A stretch of 64,000 bases of DNA from Streptomyces sp. ICBB 8177. GTDB taxonomy: Bacteria > Actinomycetota > Actinomycetes > Streptomycetales > Streptomycetaceae. The notes under the pieces are model-generated. The model ran no database searches, was not told the DNA's origin, and was given only the letters and a program-made list of their open reading frames with translations. Positions within the stretch are counted from its first letter, which is position 1. Each line of letters begins with the position of its first letter. The DNA lies in assembly GCF_003144095.1 (NCBI RefSeq), contig NZ_NSKH01000023.1:482964-546963 (forward strand), in the 5' to 3' direction. The position numbers were made by a program, and so were the translations under genes. Of the stretch, positions 49,310-57,958 are shown piece by piece.

Positions 49310-49693
49310 GTGAACGACATGGCCAACGTCGAGGCTGCCCTGAAGGAAGCGATGACCGGCATCGAGGGATCCCTCGGGGTCGCGCTGGTCGACTACACGA
49401 GCGGCATGGCGCTCGGCACGCTGGGCGGCGGCAAGGACCTGGACCTGACCGTCGCCGCCGCCGGGAACACCGACGTGGTGCGGGCCAAGGTCCGCACCAT
49501 GGAGATGCTGGGCCTGAAGGAGGAGATCGAGGACATCCTGATCACCCTCGACACCCAGTACCACCTGATCCGGCTGATGAAGGCGCGCGGCAGCAAGGGC
49601 CTCTTCCTCTACCTGGCGCTGGACAAGACGCGCGCCAACCTCGCCATGGCCCGCCACCAACTGCGCTCCATCGAGGGTGACCTGGAACTCTGA
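49310..49693 (+). CDS. Roadblock/LC7-like small protein 3
   Basis: A 127-residue protein: VEAALKEAMTGIEGSLGVALVDYTSGMALGTLGG, then VVRAKVRTMEMLGLKEEIEDILITLDTQYHLIRLM and KGLFLYLALDKTRANLAMARHQLRSIE. Paralogue of the protein at 48364. GTG at 49310 has AAAGGA 3 bp ahead; ATG at 49319 is the alternative. It may share the transcript with the two genes before it (92-bp gap). A hairpin follows. Confidence 0.7.
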   Translation: MNDMANVEAALKEAMTGIEGSLGVALVDYTSGMALGTLGGGKDLDLTVAAAGNTDVVRAKVRTMEMLGLKEEIEDILITLDTQYHLIRLMKARGSKGLFLYLALDKTRANLAMARHQLRSIEGDLEL

Positions 49694-49712
49694 CGCCCGG
49701 CAGCCCGGCGTT

Positions 49713-49736
49713 CCCCGGCGCACCTCGGCGCCGGGG
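49713..49736 (+). terminator. Hairpin after the roadblock gene trio
   Basis: CCCCGGCGC (49713-49721) and GCGCCGGGG (49728-49736) with a 6-nt loop, 20 bp after the stop codon. Confidence 0.7.
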
Positions 49737-49804
49737 GCACGCCGCTGAGGGTCCGGCTGCCGGACCGGCGGACGTCCCGCCAGGTGGACGCCCACTGGAT
49801 TAAA

Positions 49805-49821
49805 TATTGCGCTCTGCAATA
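49805..49821. promoter_or_regulatory. MarR-type operator candidate at the ClC gene start
   Basis: TATTGC-GCTCT-GCAATA is a perfect 6-bp-arm palindrome 8 bp upstream of the ClC start codon, in the size and TTGC/GCAA style of MarR-family operators. It would overlap the ribosome binding or transcription start region. The MarR gene convergent with this one is a candidate regulator; no copy of the site is seen at that gene's own promoter. Confidence 0.5.
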
Positions 49822-49829
49822 CTTGCATC

Positions 49830-51719
49830 ATGGACGCAATACCCGTGGACCCCACGACCCGGCGCCGCGCGGCCCACCTGGGCGACTTCACCGTGCGGCC
49901 CAGGATGCTGCTGATCACCGGCTTGGCGCTGCTGGTCGGCGCCGCCGGAGCCGTGGCGGCCCTGGCCCTGCTGCGGCTGATCGGGCTGGTCACCAACCTC
50001 GTCTTCTACCAGCGGTGCGCCACCTCGCTGGTGGCACCCGGCCACGCGCACCACCCCTGGTGGCTGGTGCTCGGCGCGCCCGTCGTCGGCGGCCTGGTCA
50101 TCGGCCTGATGGCACGCTACGGCTCGGAGAAGATCCGCGGTCACGGCATGCCCGAGGCGATCGAGGCGATCCTGACCGGCGGCAGCCGGGTCGCGCCCCG
50201 GGTGGCCCTCCTCAAGCCCGTCTCGGCGGCCATCAGCATCGGCACCGGCGGCCCCTTCGGCGCCGAGGGCCCGATCATCATGACCGGCGGGGCCATCGGC
50301 TCGATCCTCGCGCAGGGCATGAAGCTGTCCGCCGACGAACGCAAGACCCTGCTGGTCTCGGGTGCGGCGGCGGGCATGGCCGCCACCTTCAACTCCCCGG
50401 TGGCGGCCGTGCTGCTCGCCGTCGAGCTGCTGCTGTTCGAATGGCGTCCGCGCAGCTTCGTGCCGGTCGTCGGCGCGGTGGCGGTCAGCACGGTCTGCCG
50501 CGGCTTCCTGCTGGGCACCGCCCCGATCTTCCCCGTCGCCACCGCGGGGCTGAAGGTGACGGCGGGCGACACCGCGTTGTGCGTGGTGGCCGGCGTGCTC
50601 GGCGGCGCGCTGGCCGTCGCGGCGACCTGGCTGGTCTACCGCGCGGAGGACGGCTTCGCCCGGCTCCCGTTCCACTGGATGTGGTGGCCCGCGATCGGCG
50701 GCGCGATCATCGGCCTCGGCGGCCTGGTGGAGCCCAGGGCGCTGGGCGTCGGCTACGACGTCATCGACCAGCTGCTGACCGGGCGGGCGACCGTCTCCCT
50801 GATCATCGGCATTCTGGTCGTCAAGACGCTGATCTGGGCGCTGTCGCTGGGCTCCGGCACCTCAGGAGGCGTGCTGGCGCCGGTCTTCATGATCGGCGGT
50901 GGCGTCGGTGCCGCCGAGGGGCTGGTCTTCCCGCACGTCGTCCCCGGTTTCTGGGCGATGACGGGGCTCGCCGCGGTGGTCGGCGGTGTGATGCGCTCAC
51001 CGCTGACCGGTGTGGTCTTCACCCTGGAGCTGACGCACGCCTGGGGAGCGTCGCTGCCGCTGCTGGTCTCCTCGACCGCCGCCTACGCGCTGTCCGCGCT
51101 GCTGCTCAAGCGGTCGGTGCTCACCGAGAAGATCGCCCGGCGCGGACTGCACCTGACCCGCGAGTACTCCGTCGATCCGCTGGAGGGCTTCTTCGTCGAG
51201 GAGGTCATGGACCGCGACCCGACCGTACTGCGCGGCGACGACAGCCTGGACGCCGCGATCGCGGCGATCCTGCGCCCCGGCGAGGCGGCGCGCGACGGCC
51301 GGCGGCTCTTCCCGGTGGACCTCGGCGGCGAGGACGCCCCGCTCGCCGTGGTCACCCGCCGCCGGCTGCTCGACGCCTCCGCCGAGGCGCCCGCGGTGAA
51401 CCCGGCGGCGACCGTGCGGGACGTGAGCCGCCCGGCCGCGGTCGTGCTGCGCCCCGACGACACCCTGCGGCGCGCCGCCTACCTCTTCGCCGAGCACGGC
51501 GTCACCCAGGCCCCGGTCGTCGGCCACGGCCCCGGTGGGCGGGTCGTCGGCACGATCGCGCTGCGGCACCTGCTGTACGCGCGGCGGCACGACCTGACCG
51601 AGGAGGTCCACCGCCAGCGGCTCCTGCCCCGGCAGGGCCCCGGGCGCTCGACCGTCGTCGGCGGCTCCGGTGCTCGCCGCGCGGTGGAACCGGCGCGCCG
51701 GGAAGCCGCCGACGTCTGA
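49830..51719 (+). CDS. ClC-family chloride channel/transporter with CBS domains
   Basis: A 629-residue ClC protein. The selectivity motifs are GTGGPFGAEGP (near 137-147, GxxGxEGP) and GSGTSGGVLAPVF (GSGxSGG-like), with SPVAAVLLAVELLLFEW between. About 10-12 hydrophobic segments precede two C-terminal CBS motifs (about 450-590: MDRDPTVLRGDDSLDAAI and VVLRPDDTLRRAAYLFAEHGVTQAPVV) that may sense nucleotides. GluEx of the EGP motif is present, as in proton-coupled members. A palindrome precedes the ATG. Convergent with MarR. Confidence 0.9.
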   Translation: MDAIPVDPTTRRRAAHLGDFTVRPRMLLITGLALLVGAAGAVAALALLRLIGLVTNLVFYQRCATSLVAPGHAHHPWWLVLGAPVVGGLVIGLMARYGSEKIRGHGMPEAIEAILTGGSRVAPRVALLKPVSAAISIGTGGPFGAEGPIIMTGGAIGSILAQGMKLSADERKTLLVSGAAAGMAATFNSPVAAVLLAVELLLFEWRPRSFVPVVGAVAVSTVCRGFLLGTAPIFPVATAGLKVTAGDTALCVVAGVLGGALAVAATWLVYRAEDGFARLPFHWMWWPAIGGAIIGLGGLVEPRALGVGYDVIDQLLTGRATVSLIIGILVVKTLIWALSLGSGTSGGVLAPVFMIGGGVGAAEGLVFPHVVPGFWAMTGLAAVVGGVMRSPLTGVVFTLELTHAWGASLPLLVSSTAAYALSALLLKRSVLTEKIARRGLHLTREYSVDPLEGFFVEEVMDRDPTVLRGDDSLDAAIAAILRPGEAARDGRRLFPVDLGGEDAPLAVVTRRRLLDASAEAPAVNPAATVRDVSRPAAVVLRPDDTLRRAAYLFAEHGVTQAPVVGHGPGGRVVGTIALRHLLYARRHDLTEEVHRQRLLPRQGPGRSTVVGGSGARRAVEPARREAADV

Positions 51720-51773
51720 CGCGGCCCACGCCGCGGGTCCCGCCGCCTCCGCGGTGTTCGCGGCCCGGACGCC

Positions 51774-52340
51774 TCAGATGCTCCGGGCCGTGCGCTCCGC
51801 GGGCCCCGGCTCCGGGCCCGTCAACGCCTCGTCGGCCGCCCCCGCCAGCGCCCGCAGCGAGCGGACCAGGCCGGTGCGCTGGTCGGCGGGCAGACGCGAG
51901 ACGATCGCGCGGATCTCCCGGCGCCGGTGGTCCATCACCCGTTCCACCAGCCCGGCGCCCTCGGGCGTCAGGCGCAGCAGGACCTCCCGGCGGTTGTCCG
52001 GGTTGACCTGGCGGTCCACCAGCGCCTGCGCCTCCAGCTTGTCCACCGTGCGCATCGCCGTCGACGGATTGACGTCCAGCGCGGTGGCGAGCGCGGCGAG
52101 CTTGACCGGGCCCTCGCCGTCCAGCACGACGAGCGTCCGCAGCTGGGGCAGCGTCAACGTGGTGTCGATGGCGGCCAGCGAACGCGCCGAGATCGCCACG
52201 AACAGCCGCGAGGCCGCCATCACGACCTCGCCGACCTCCTCCACCGCCGCGTCGTCCAGCGCCTCCCGAGGCGTCTGTCGAGGTGTCTCACGGGACGTCT
52301 GCCGGGTCGGCGGAGCATCGCGATTCGCCTGTCGCACCAT
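51774..52340 (-). CDS. MarR-family transcriptional regulator
   Basis: A 188-residue MarR protein. The winged HTH spans about 75-135: LPQLRTLVVLDGEGPVKLAALATALDVNPSTAMRTVDKLEAQALVDR, then a wing with NRREVLLRLTPEGAGLV. The N-terminus (ANRDAPPTRQTSRETPRQTPREA) is a repetitive, probably disordered tail. It converges with the ClC gene and is divergent from a RidA gene. It may control the ClC gene through 49805-49821. Confidence 0.88.
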   Translation of the reverse strand: MVRQANRDAPPTRQTSRETPRQTPREALDDAAVEEVGEVVMAASRLFVAISARSLAAIDTTLTLPQLRTLVVLDGEGPVKLAALATALDVNPSTAMRTVDKLEAQALVDRQVNPDNRREVLLRLTPEGAGLVERVMDHRRREIRAIVSRLPADQRTGLVRSLRALAGAADEALTGPEPGPAERTARSI

Positions 52341-52426
52341 GAGGCTGTTATACCGCTTTCGAACGCGCGTCCCGGCGGACGCGGAGGCCAGGGGCCCCGG
52401 GCGCCGGGCAGGTGAGGAGAGATCGC

Positions 52427-52813
52427 ATGCGGCACGTCACCCGTCCCGACGGCATGCCCCCGGTGAACGGCTACAGCCACGTCGTGGCCGCCGCCGGCAC
52501 CCTCGTCGCGGTCTCCGGCCAGGTGCCGATGGACGCGGACGGGCACGTGGTCGGCGAGGACGACGCCGCCGCGCAGGTCCGGCAGGTCTTCGCCAACCTG
52601 CGCACCGCGCTGGCCGCCGCGGAGGCGTCGCTCGCCGACGTGATCAAGCTGACGGTCTTCCTGACCGACCTGGCCGACCTGCCCGCGTTCCGCGCCGTAC
52701 GCGACGAGTTCCTCGACCCCGAGCGCCTTCCGGCCTGCTCCCTGGTGCGGGTCGCCGCGCTGGTCCACCCCGCCTTCCGGGTCGAGATCGACGCGCTCGC
52801 GGTGACGCCGTGA
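52427..52813 (+). CDS. RidA-family protein lacking the catalytic arginine
   Basis: A 128-residue YjgF/YER057c/UK114-family protein, full length: VAVSGQVPMDADGHVV, VRQVFANLRTALAAAEASLADVIKLTVFLTDL, then LPACSLVRVAALVHPAFRVEIDALA. Where archetypal RidA has the imine-deaminating Arg (PAR-S), this protein has Cys (PACS). Members without this Arg lack 2-aminoacrylate deaminase activity in tests of the family, so a different role is likely. ATG at 52427 follows GAGGAGA. It is 46 bp upstream of a GNAT gene. Confidence 0.85.
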   Translation: MRHVTRPDGMPPVNGYSHVVAAAGTLVAVSGQVPMDADGHVVGEDDAAAQVRQVFANLRTALAAAEASLADVIKLTVFLTDLADLPAFRAVRDEFLDPERLPACSLVRVAALVHPAFRVEIDALAVTP

Positions 52814-52859
52814 CCCCGCCACTTCCCGACCCCCGCACCGCAGTTCCTGGAGTGATCAG

Positions 52860-53624
52860 ATGACCGACGCCCGGCACCCGCTGGACAACCCGGCGCGCTC
52901 CGCCCTTATGGGCCCGCACGCGCACCTCGCGCAGCGACGCGGCAGGGTGCTGCGGTACCCGGCCGACGTCTGCCCGTTCGTCGCGCTGCCGGACGACCCG
53001 GACGCGGCGGACTGGGCGGACGCCGCCGCGCTGGCCGGGCCGGGCGGCACCGTCGTGCTGGCCGCGGTGGACACTCCGGCGCCCTCTGACTGGCCGGAGA
53101 CGTTCGCCATCGGGTGCGTCCAGCTCGTCGACGAGAGCGTGGCCGCCGAGCCCGACCCGGAGGCGGTCGTGCTCGGCCCGGCGGACGTGCCGGAGATGCT
53201 GGACCTGGTCGAGCGCACCCGCCCCGGCCCCTTCCTGCCCCGCACCGCCGAACTCGGCACGTACCTCGGCATCCGGCGCGGCGGGGTGCTCGTGGCGATG
53301 GCGGGGGAGCGGATGCGCCCGCCGGGCTGGACGGAGATCAGCGCCGTGTGCACCGACCCGGGCCACCGCGGTCAGGGCCTGGCCGCCCGCCTGATCCGGG
53401 CCGTGACGGCGGGCGTGCGCGAGCGCGGGGACCGCGCGTTCCTGCACGCCGCGGCCGACAACACCGGGGCGGTCCGGCTGTACGAGGCGCTGGGGTTCGG
53501 TCTGCGGCGCATGACGGCGTTCCGCGGGGCGCAGGTGCCGGACGACGCGACCGTACGGTGGGCGCGGCGCGCGGACGACGCGGCAGGCGGCCTGCCCGAA
53601 GGGCCTCGCGAGCCGGTCGGCTGA
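52860..53624 (+). CDS. GNAT-family N-acetyltransferase
   Basis: A 254-residue acetyltransferase with an N-terminal extension (about 1-110) and a C-terminal GNAT domain: the acetyl-CoA loop is in AVCTDPGHRGQGLAARLIRAV (Q/R-x-x-G-x-G/A form) near residue 165-180, then ADNTGAVRLYEALGF. FR47-like arrangement. Substrate unknown. ATG start at 52860. It follows the RidA gene on the same strand. Confidence 0.87.
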   Translation: MTDARHPLDNPARSALMGPHAHLAQRRGRVLRYPADVCPFVALPDDPDAADWADAAALAGPGGTVVLAAVDTPAPSDWPETFAIGCVQLVDESVAAEPDPEAVVLGPADVPEMLDLVERTRPGPFLPRTAELGTYLGIRRGGVLVAMAGERMRPPGWTEISAVCTDPGHRGQGLAARLIRAVTAGVRERGDRAFLHAAADNTGAVRLYEALGFGLRRMTAFRGAQVPDDATVRWARRADDAAGGLPEGPREPVG

Positions 53625-53786
53625 GTCACCCGTACAGCCCCGCCCGTCCGGCCCGTCCGGCCCGTCCGCACGGCCCCGGGCGGGTCCTGGTCGCCGCACA
53701 GGGAACGCACAGTGCGCCGGGTCCGGCCCGGCGACGTCTCACCTCCTGCGTTGGCCTGTCGCGGTCGGGCAGTGTAGACATGGCGT

Positions 53787-56576
53787 ATGCCCCGTTTCCG
53801 GGGCCGGTCCTGGGCTCCGTCGGCCCGCCGTGCCACTGATCGGCGCCCACGGGGTCGGCCTGATCACCCGAGTCGAGCCGGCAGCCAGGACGCACGCGAG
53901 CGCCGGGTCCGGCGCCCGGACGCCGAGCGGCGCCGATGGCTGGGACTGAGCGTGCGCAGCCTGGCCGGCCAGGTCTTCGTGCTCCAAGTGGTCATCGTGC
54001 TGCTGCTCATCGCCGCCGCGGTGGGCGAACTCGTCGCGCAGTCGCACCACGACAGCACCCAGGAGGCCCGCAACCGCTCGCTCGCCGTCGCCCAGACCTT
54101 CGCCAACTCACCGGGCATCGTCGCCGCGCTGGCCTCCAAGGACCCGACCGCGATCCTCCAGCCGAAGGCCCAGCAGGTGCGGGCCACCACCGGTGTGGAC
54201 TTCCTCGTCGTCACCAACACCAAGGGCATCCGCTACACCCACCCGATCCGCAACAGGATCGGCAAGAAGTTCGTCGGCGACATCTCCCAGCCACTGGCGG
54301 GCCACCCGGTCACCCAGACCGTCAACGGCACCATCGGCCGCCTGGTACAGGCGGTCGTCCCGGTCTTCGACGCCAGGGGCAAGGTCGTCGGCCTGGTCTC
54401 CGCCGGCATCACCATCAGCAAGATCAGCAACGTCACCGACCGGCAGCTGCCCATCCTGCTCAGCGGCGCGATCCTGGCGCTCGGGCTGTCCACCGCGGGC
54501 ACCGCCCTGGTCAGCCGCAGGCTGCGCCGCCAGACCCACGGCCTGGGCCCGGCCGAGATGACCCGGATGTACGAGCACCACGACGCGGTGCTGCACTCGG
54601 TGCGCGAGGGTGTGCTGATCGTCGGCGAGGACGGCCGGGTGCTGCTGGCCAACGACGAGGCGCGCCGCCTGCTGGACCTGCCGCCCGACGTGGAGGGCCG
54701 CCCGCTGGACGAGCTGGGCCTGCCGGGGCAGCTGGCGGAACTGCTGCGGTCCGGCTCGGCCGTCACCGACGAGGTCTTCAGCGCCGGTCCGCGGCTGCTG
54801 GCCACCAACATCCGTTCCACCGACCGCGACGGCGGCCCGCCCGGCACCGTGGCCACCCTGCGCGACTCCACCGAGCTGCGGGCGCTGACCGGCAAGGCGG
54901 ACCAGGCCCGCGGGCGGCTGCGGCTGCTGCACGACGCCAGCATGGCCATCGGCACCACCCTGGACGTGCGCCGCACCGCCGAGGAGCTGACCCGGGTGGC
55001 CGCCCCGAGCTTCGCCGACTACGTCACCGTCGACCTCGCCGAGGGCGTCCTGCTGGGCGAGGAGCCGACCCCGGGCGAGGCCATGCAACTGCGCCGGGTG
55101 GCGTCCGGCGGTGTCCGCGACGACGCGCCGCTCTACCCCGTGGGCCAGACCATCACGTTCGCCCCGAGCACCCCGCAGGCCAACAGCCTCAGGACCGGGC
55201 GCGCGGAGCTGGAACCGTCGCTGGCCGACGCCCCCGACTGGCAGGCGCAGGACCTCGAGCGCACCCGGCAGGTCATCGACTACGGCATCCACTCGCTGAT
55301 CGCGGTGCCCCTGCGGGCGCGCGGCGCGGTGCTGGGGGTGGCCAACTTCTGGCGCTCCGAGCAGCCCGCCCCGTTCGAGGACGACGACCGGTCGCTCGCC
55401 GAGGAACTGGTGGCGCACGCCGCGCTGTGCGTCGACAACGCCCGCCGCTACACCCGCGAGCACGCGATGGCGGTCACCCTCCAGCACAGCCTGCTGCCAC
55501 GCGGACTGCCCGAGCAGAACGCCCTGGAGGTCGCCTACCGCTACCTGCCCGCGCAGGCCGGGGTCGGCGGCGACTGGTTCGACGTCATCCCGCTGCCCGG
55601 CTCACGGGTGGCGCTGGTCGTCGGCGACGTGGTGGGCCACGGACTGCACGCCGCCGCCACCATGGGGCGGCTGCGCACCGCGGTGCACAACTTCTCCTCC
55701 CTCGACGTGCCTCCGGACGAACTCCTCGGCCACCTGGACGAGTTGGTCAACCGCATCGACCAGGAGACCCCGGCCGCCGGGGACGAGGCCGCGATCACGG
55801 GCGCCACCTGCCTGTACGCCACGTACGACCCGGCGAGCCGGCGCTGTGTCATCGCCCGCGCCGGGCACCCGCCGCCCGCGGTCGTCCACCCGGACGGCCG
55901 GGTGGAGTTCGCCGAGGTGCCCGCGGGCCCGCCGCTGGGCCTGGCCGTGCTGCCGTTCGAGACCACGGAGGTCTTCCTGGAGGAGGGCAGCCGCCTGGTG
56001 CTCTACACCGACGGCCTGGTCGAGAACCGCGACGAGGACATCGACGTGGGCCTGGAGCGGCTGCGCGGCGTGCTGGCCGAGGGCGAGCGCACCCCCGACG
56101 AGACCTGCTCCGCCGTGCTCGACTCGCTGCTGCCCGCCCACCAACGCGACGACATCGCGCTGCTGGTGGCCCGCACCCGGGTGCTCAGGCCGGACCAGAT
56201 CGCGGACTGGGAGGTGCCGTCCGACCCGGCCGCGGTCGGCACGGTGCGTGCCGACGTCACCCGCAAGCTGGAGGAATGGGGCCTGGAGGACCTGGCGTTC
56301 ACCACCGAGCTGATCCTCAGCGAGCTGATCACCAACGCCATCCGCTACGCCACCGGGCCGATCCGGGTGCGACTGCTGCGCGACCGCAGATTGACCTGCG
56401 AGGTCTCCGACACCAGCAGCACCGCACCGCACCTGCGGTACGCGGCGAGCACCGACGAGGGCGGGCGCGGGCTGTTCCTCGTCGCGCAGTTCGCCGAACG
56501 CTGGGGGACGCGCTACACGCCGGAGGGCAAGGTCATCTGGACCGAGCAACAGCTCGAACCCTCCTGGGAGTTCTGA
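53787..56576 (+). CDS. Membrane sensor SpoIIE phosphatase with C-terminal kinase domain
   Basis: A 929-residue protein. After a basic N-terminus it has a membrane helix (VFVLQVVIVLLLIAAAVGELV, about 65-85), an extracytoplasmic CitA/DcuS-like sensor domain (about 90-220: DFLVVTNTKGIRYTHP), a second helix (about 225-250), PAS (about 265-360), GAF (about 385-560), SpoIIE/PP2C (about 580-790: VGGDWFDVIPL, VVGDVVGHGLHAAA, LYTDGLVENRDED) and HATPase_c (about 800-925). It should dephosphorylate and phosphorylate anti-sigma partners in answer to a ligand. A later start (GTG 53952) is possible, as the first 55 residues are not conserved-looking. Confidence 0.88.
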   Translation: MPRFRGRSWAPSARRATDRRPRGRPDHPSRAGSQDARERRVRRPDAERRRWLGLSVRSLAGQVFVLQVVIVLLLIAAAVGELVAQSHHDSTQEARNRSLAVAQTFANSPGIVAALASKDPTAILQPKAQQVRATTGVDFLVVTNTKGIRYTHPIRNRIGKKFVGDISQPLAGHPVTQTVNGTIGRLVQAVVPVFDARGKVVGLVSAGITISKISNVTDRQLPILLSGAILALGLSTAGTALVSRRLRRQTHGLGPAEMTRMYEHHDAVLHSVREGVLIVGEDGRVLLANDEARRLLDLPPDVEGRPLDELGLPGQLAELLRSGSAVTDEVFSAGPRLLATNIRSTDRDGGPPGTVATLRDSTELRALTGKADQARGRLRLLHDASMAIGTTLDVRRTAEELTRVAAPSFADYVTVDLAEGVLLGEEPTPGEAMQLRRVASGGVRDDAPLYPVGQTITFAPSTPQANSLRTGRAELEPSLADAPDWQAQDLERTRQVIDYGIHSLIAVPLRARGAVLGVANFWRSEQPAPFEDDDRSLAEELVAHAALCVDNARRYTREHAMAVTLQHSLLPRGLPEQNALEVAYRYLPAQAGVGGDWFDVIPLPGSRVALVVGDVVGHGLHAAATMGRLRTAVHNFSSLDVPPDELLGHLDELVNRIDQETPAAGDEAAITGATCLYATYDPASRRCVIARAGHPPPAVVHPDGRVEFAEVPAGPPLGLAVLPFETTEVFLEEGSRLVLYTDGLVENRDEDIDVGLERLRGVLAEGERTPDETCSAVLDSLLPAHQRDDIALLVARTRVLRPDQIADWEVPSDPAAVGTVRADVTRKLEEWGLEDLAFTTELILSELITNAIRYATGPIRVRLLRDRRLTCEVSDTSSTAPHLRYAASTDEGGRGLFLVAQFAERWGTRYTPEGKVIWTEQQLEPSWEF

Positions 56577-56683
56577 CCGGCGGGCGAGGCGGCAACCTTC
56601 CGGCCGCACGGAGACGCCGGCGCCAAGCGGTGCTTCACGGGCGGGATTTGGGCTGACCACCGGACCTTCAATAACATCCGGCG

Positions 56684-57958
56684 ATGATCACAAGAAAGCG
56701 GTTGGCGGCCTGGCTGGGCACCGCCCTGCTCACCGTCGCGACCTGCGGCGCGCTGCCCGCGCCGGCGTCCGCCGACGCACCCGGTCCCCAGGCGGCTCCC
56801 AAGGTCGAACTCGTCCTGGACGTCAGCGGTTCGATGAGCACCGAGGACATCGACGGCCAGTCGCGGATGTCCGCGGCCAAGCAGGCGTTCGACGAGGTGC
56901 TGGACTCCACGCCGGCCGACACCCAGCTCGGCATCCGCACCCTCGGCGCCAACTACCCGGGCAACGACCGCCGGGTCGGCTGCCGCGACACCGCCCAGCT
57001 CTACCCCGTCGGGCCGCTGAACCGGGACCAGGCCAAGGCCGCGGTCGCCACCCTCAACCCGACCGGCTGGACCCCCATCGGCCCCGCGCTGCTGGCCGCG
57101 GCCAAGGACCTCAAGGGCGGCACCGGCAGCCACCGCATCGTCCTGATCACCGACGGCGAGGACACCTGCGGGCCCACCAACCCCTGCGAGATCGCCCGGC
57201 AGATCGCGGCGCAGGGCGTCGGCATGACCATCGACACCCTCGGCCTGATCCCCGACGCCACCACCCGCGACCAGCTCAGCTGCATCGCCGAGGCGACCGG
57301 CGGCACGTACACCACTGTGCAGCACCGCCAGCAACTGACCAACCGCGTCCAGCAGTTGGTCCAGCGCGACACCGACCCCACCGTCAACCCGGTGCCGGTG
57401 CAGGGCGGCCCCGACTGCGCCGACGCGCCCACCGTGCGGCCCGGCCTCTACAGCGACCGCGAGACGTTCTCCGAGAACCGCTGGTACAAGGTCGACGTCG
57501 ACCCCGGCCGGGAAGTGCGCGCCGCGGTGAGCGTCTCCGACGACCGGGCGGTCGACCCCGACTACGGGGTGCTGCTGCGCGCGGTCACCACGCACGGGCG
57601 GGAGATCGTCCGCGACGCGGAAGCCGGCAGCGGCCGCACCGACATGGTCTCCGCCGGGGTGCGCTACCCCAAGCCGAAGACCGACTCCGGCTCCGGCGAC
57701 CAGCCGACGGCCGAGACGGTGTGCCTGGAAGTCGGGAACTCCTTTTCCGCGCCGCCGTCCGTCAGGACAACCCCGGGCCTGCCCGTCGAGTTGTCCATCG
57801 GCCTGGTCGCCTCCCCGCACCAGGCGTCCGACGTCGCCTCCTTCGGGCTGGGCGACGGCTGGTGGCTGCTCGGCCTGCTCACCCTCACCGGGTTCATGGC
57901 CGGCGTGCTGTGGGGCTGGCTCTCCCGCTGGCGCGTCGCGATCTGGAGGACGAACTGA
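56684..57958 (+). CDS. Secreted/anchored von Willebrand factor A domain protein
   Basis: A 424-residue protein with a signal peptide (residues 1-28), a VWA domain (about 38-215) whose MIDAS motif is VLDVSGSMS, with the second and third loops in GWTPIGPALLAAA and LITDGEDTCG. A C-terminal membrane segment WWLLGLLTLTGFMAGVLWGWL (about 395-415) anchors it, leaving a short basic tail. The stop overlaps the next start (TGATG), so both are made together. Confidence 0.87.
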   Translation: MITRKRLAAWLGTALLTVATCGALPAPASADAPGPQAAPKVELVLDVSGSMSTEDIDGQSRMSAAKQAFDEVLDSTPADTQLGIRTLGANYPGNDRRVGCRDTAQLYPVGPLNRDQAKAAVATLNPTGWTPIGPALLAAAKDLKGGTGSHRIVLITDGEDTCGPTNPCEIARQIAAQGVGMTIDTLGLIPDATTRDQLSCIAEATGGTYTTVQHRQQLTNRVQQLVQRDTDPTVNPVPVQGGPDCADAPTVRPGLYSDRETFSENRWYKVDVDPGREVRAAVSVSDDRAVDPDYGVLLRAVTTHGREIVRDAEAGSGRTDMVSAGVRYPKPKTDSGSGDQPTAETVCLEVGNSFSAPPSVRTTPGLPVELSIGLVASPHQASDVASFGLGDGWWLLGLLTLTGFMAGVLWGWLSRWRVAIWRTN

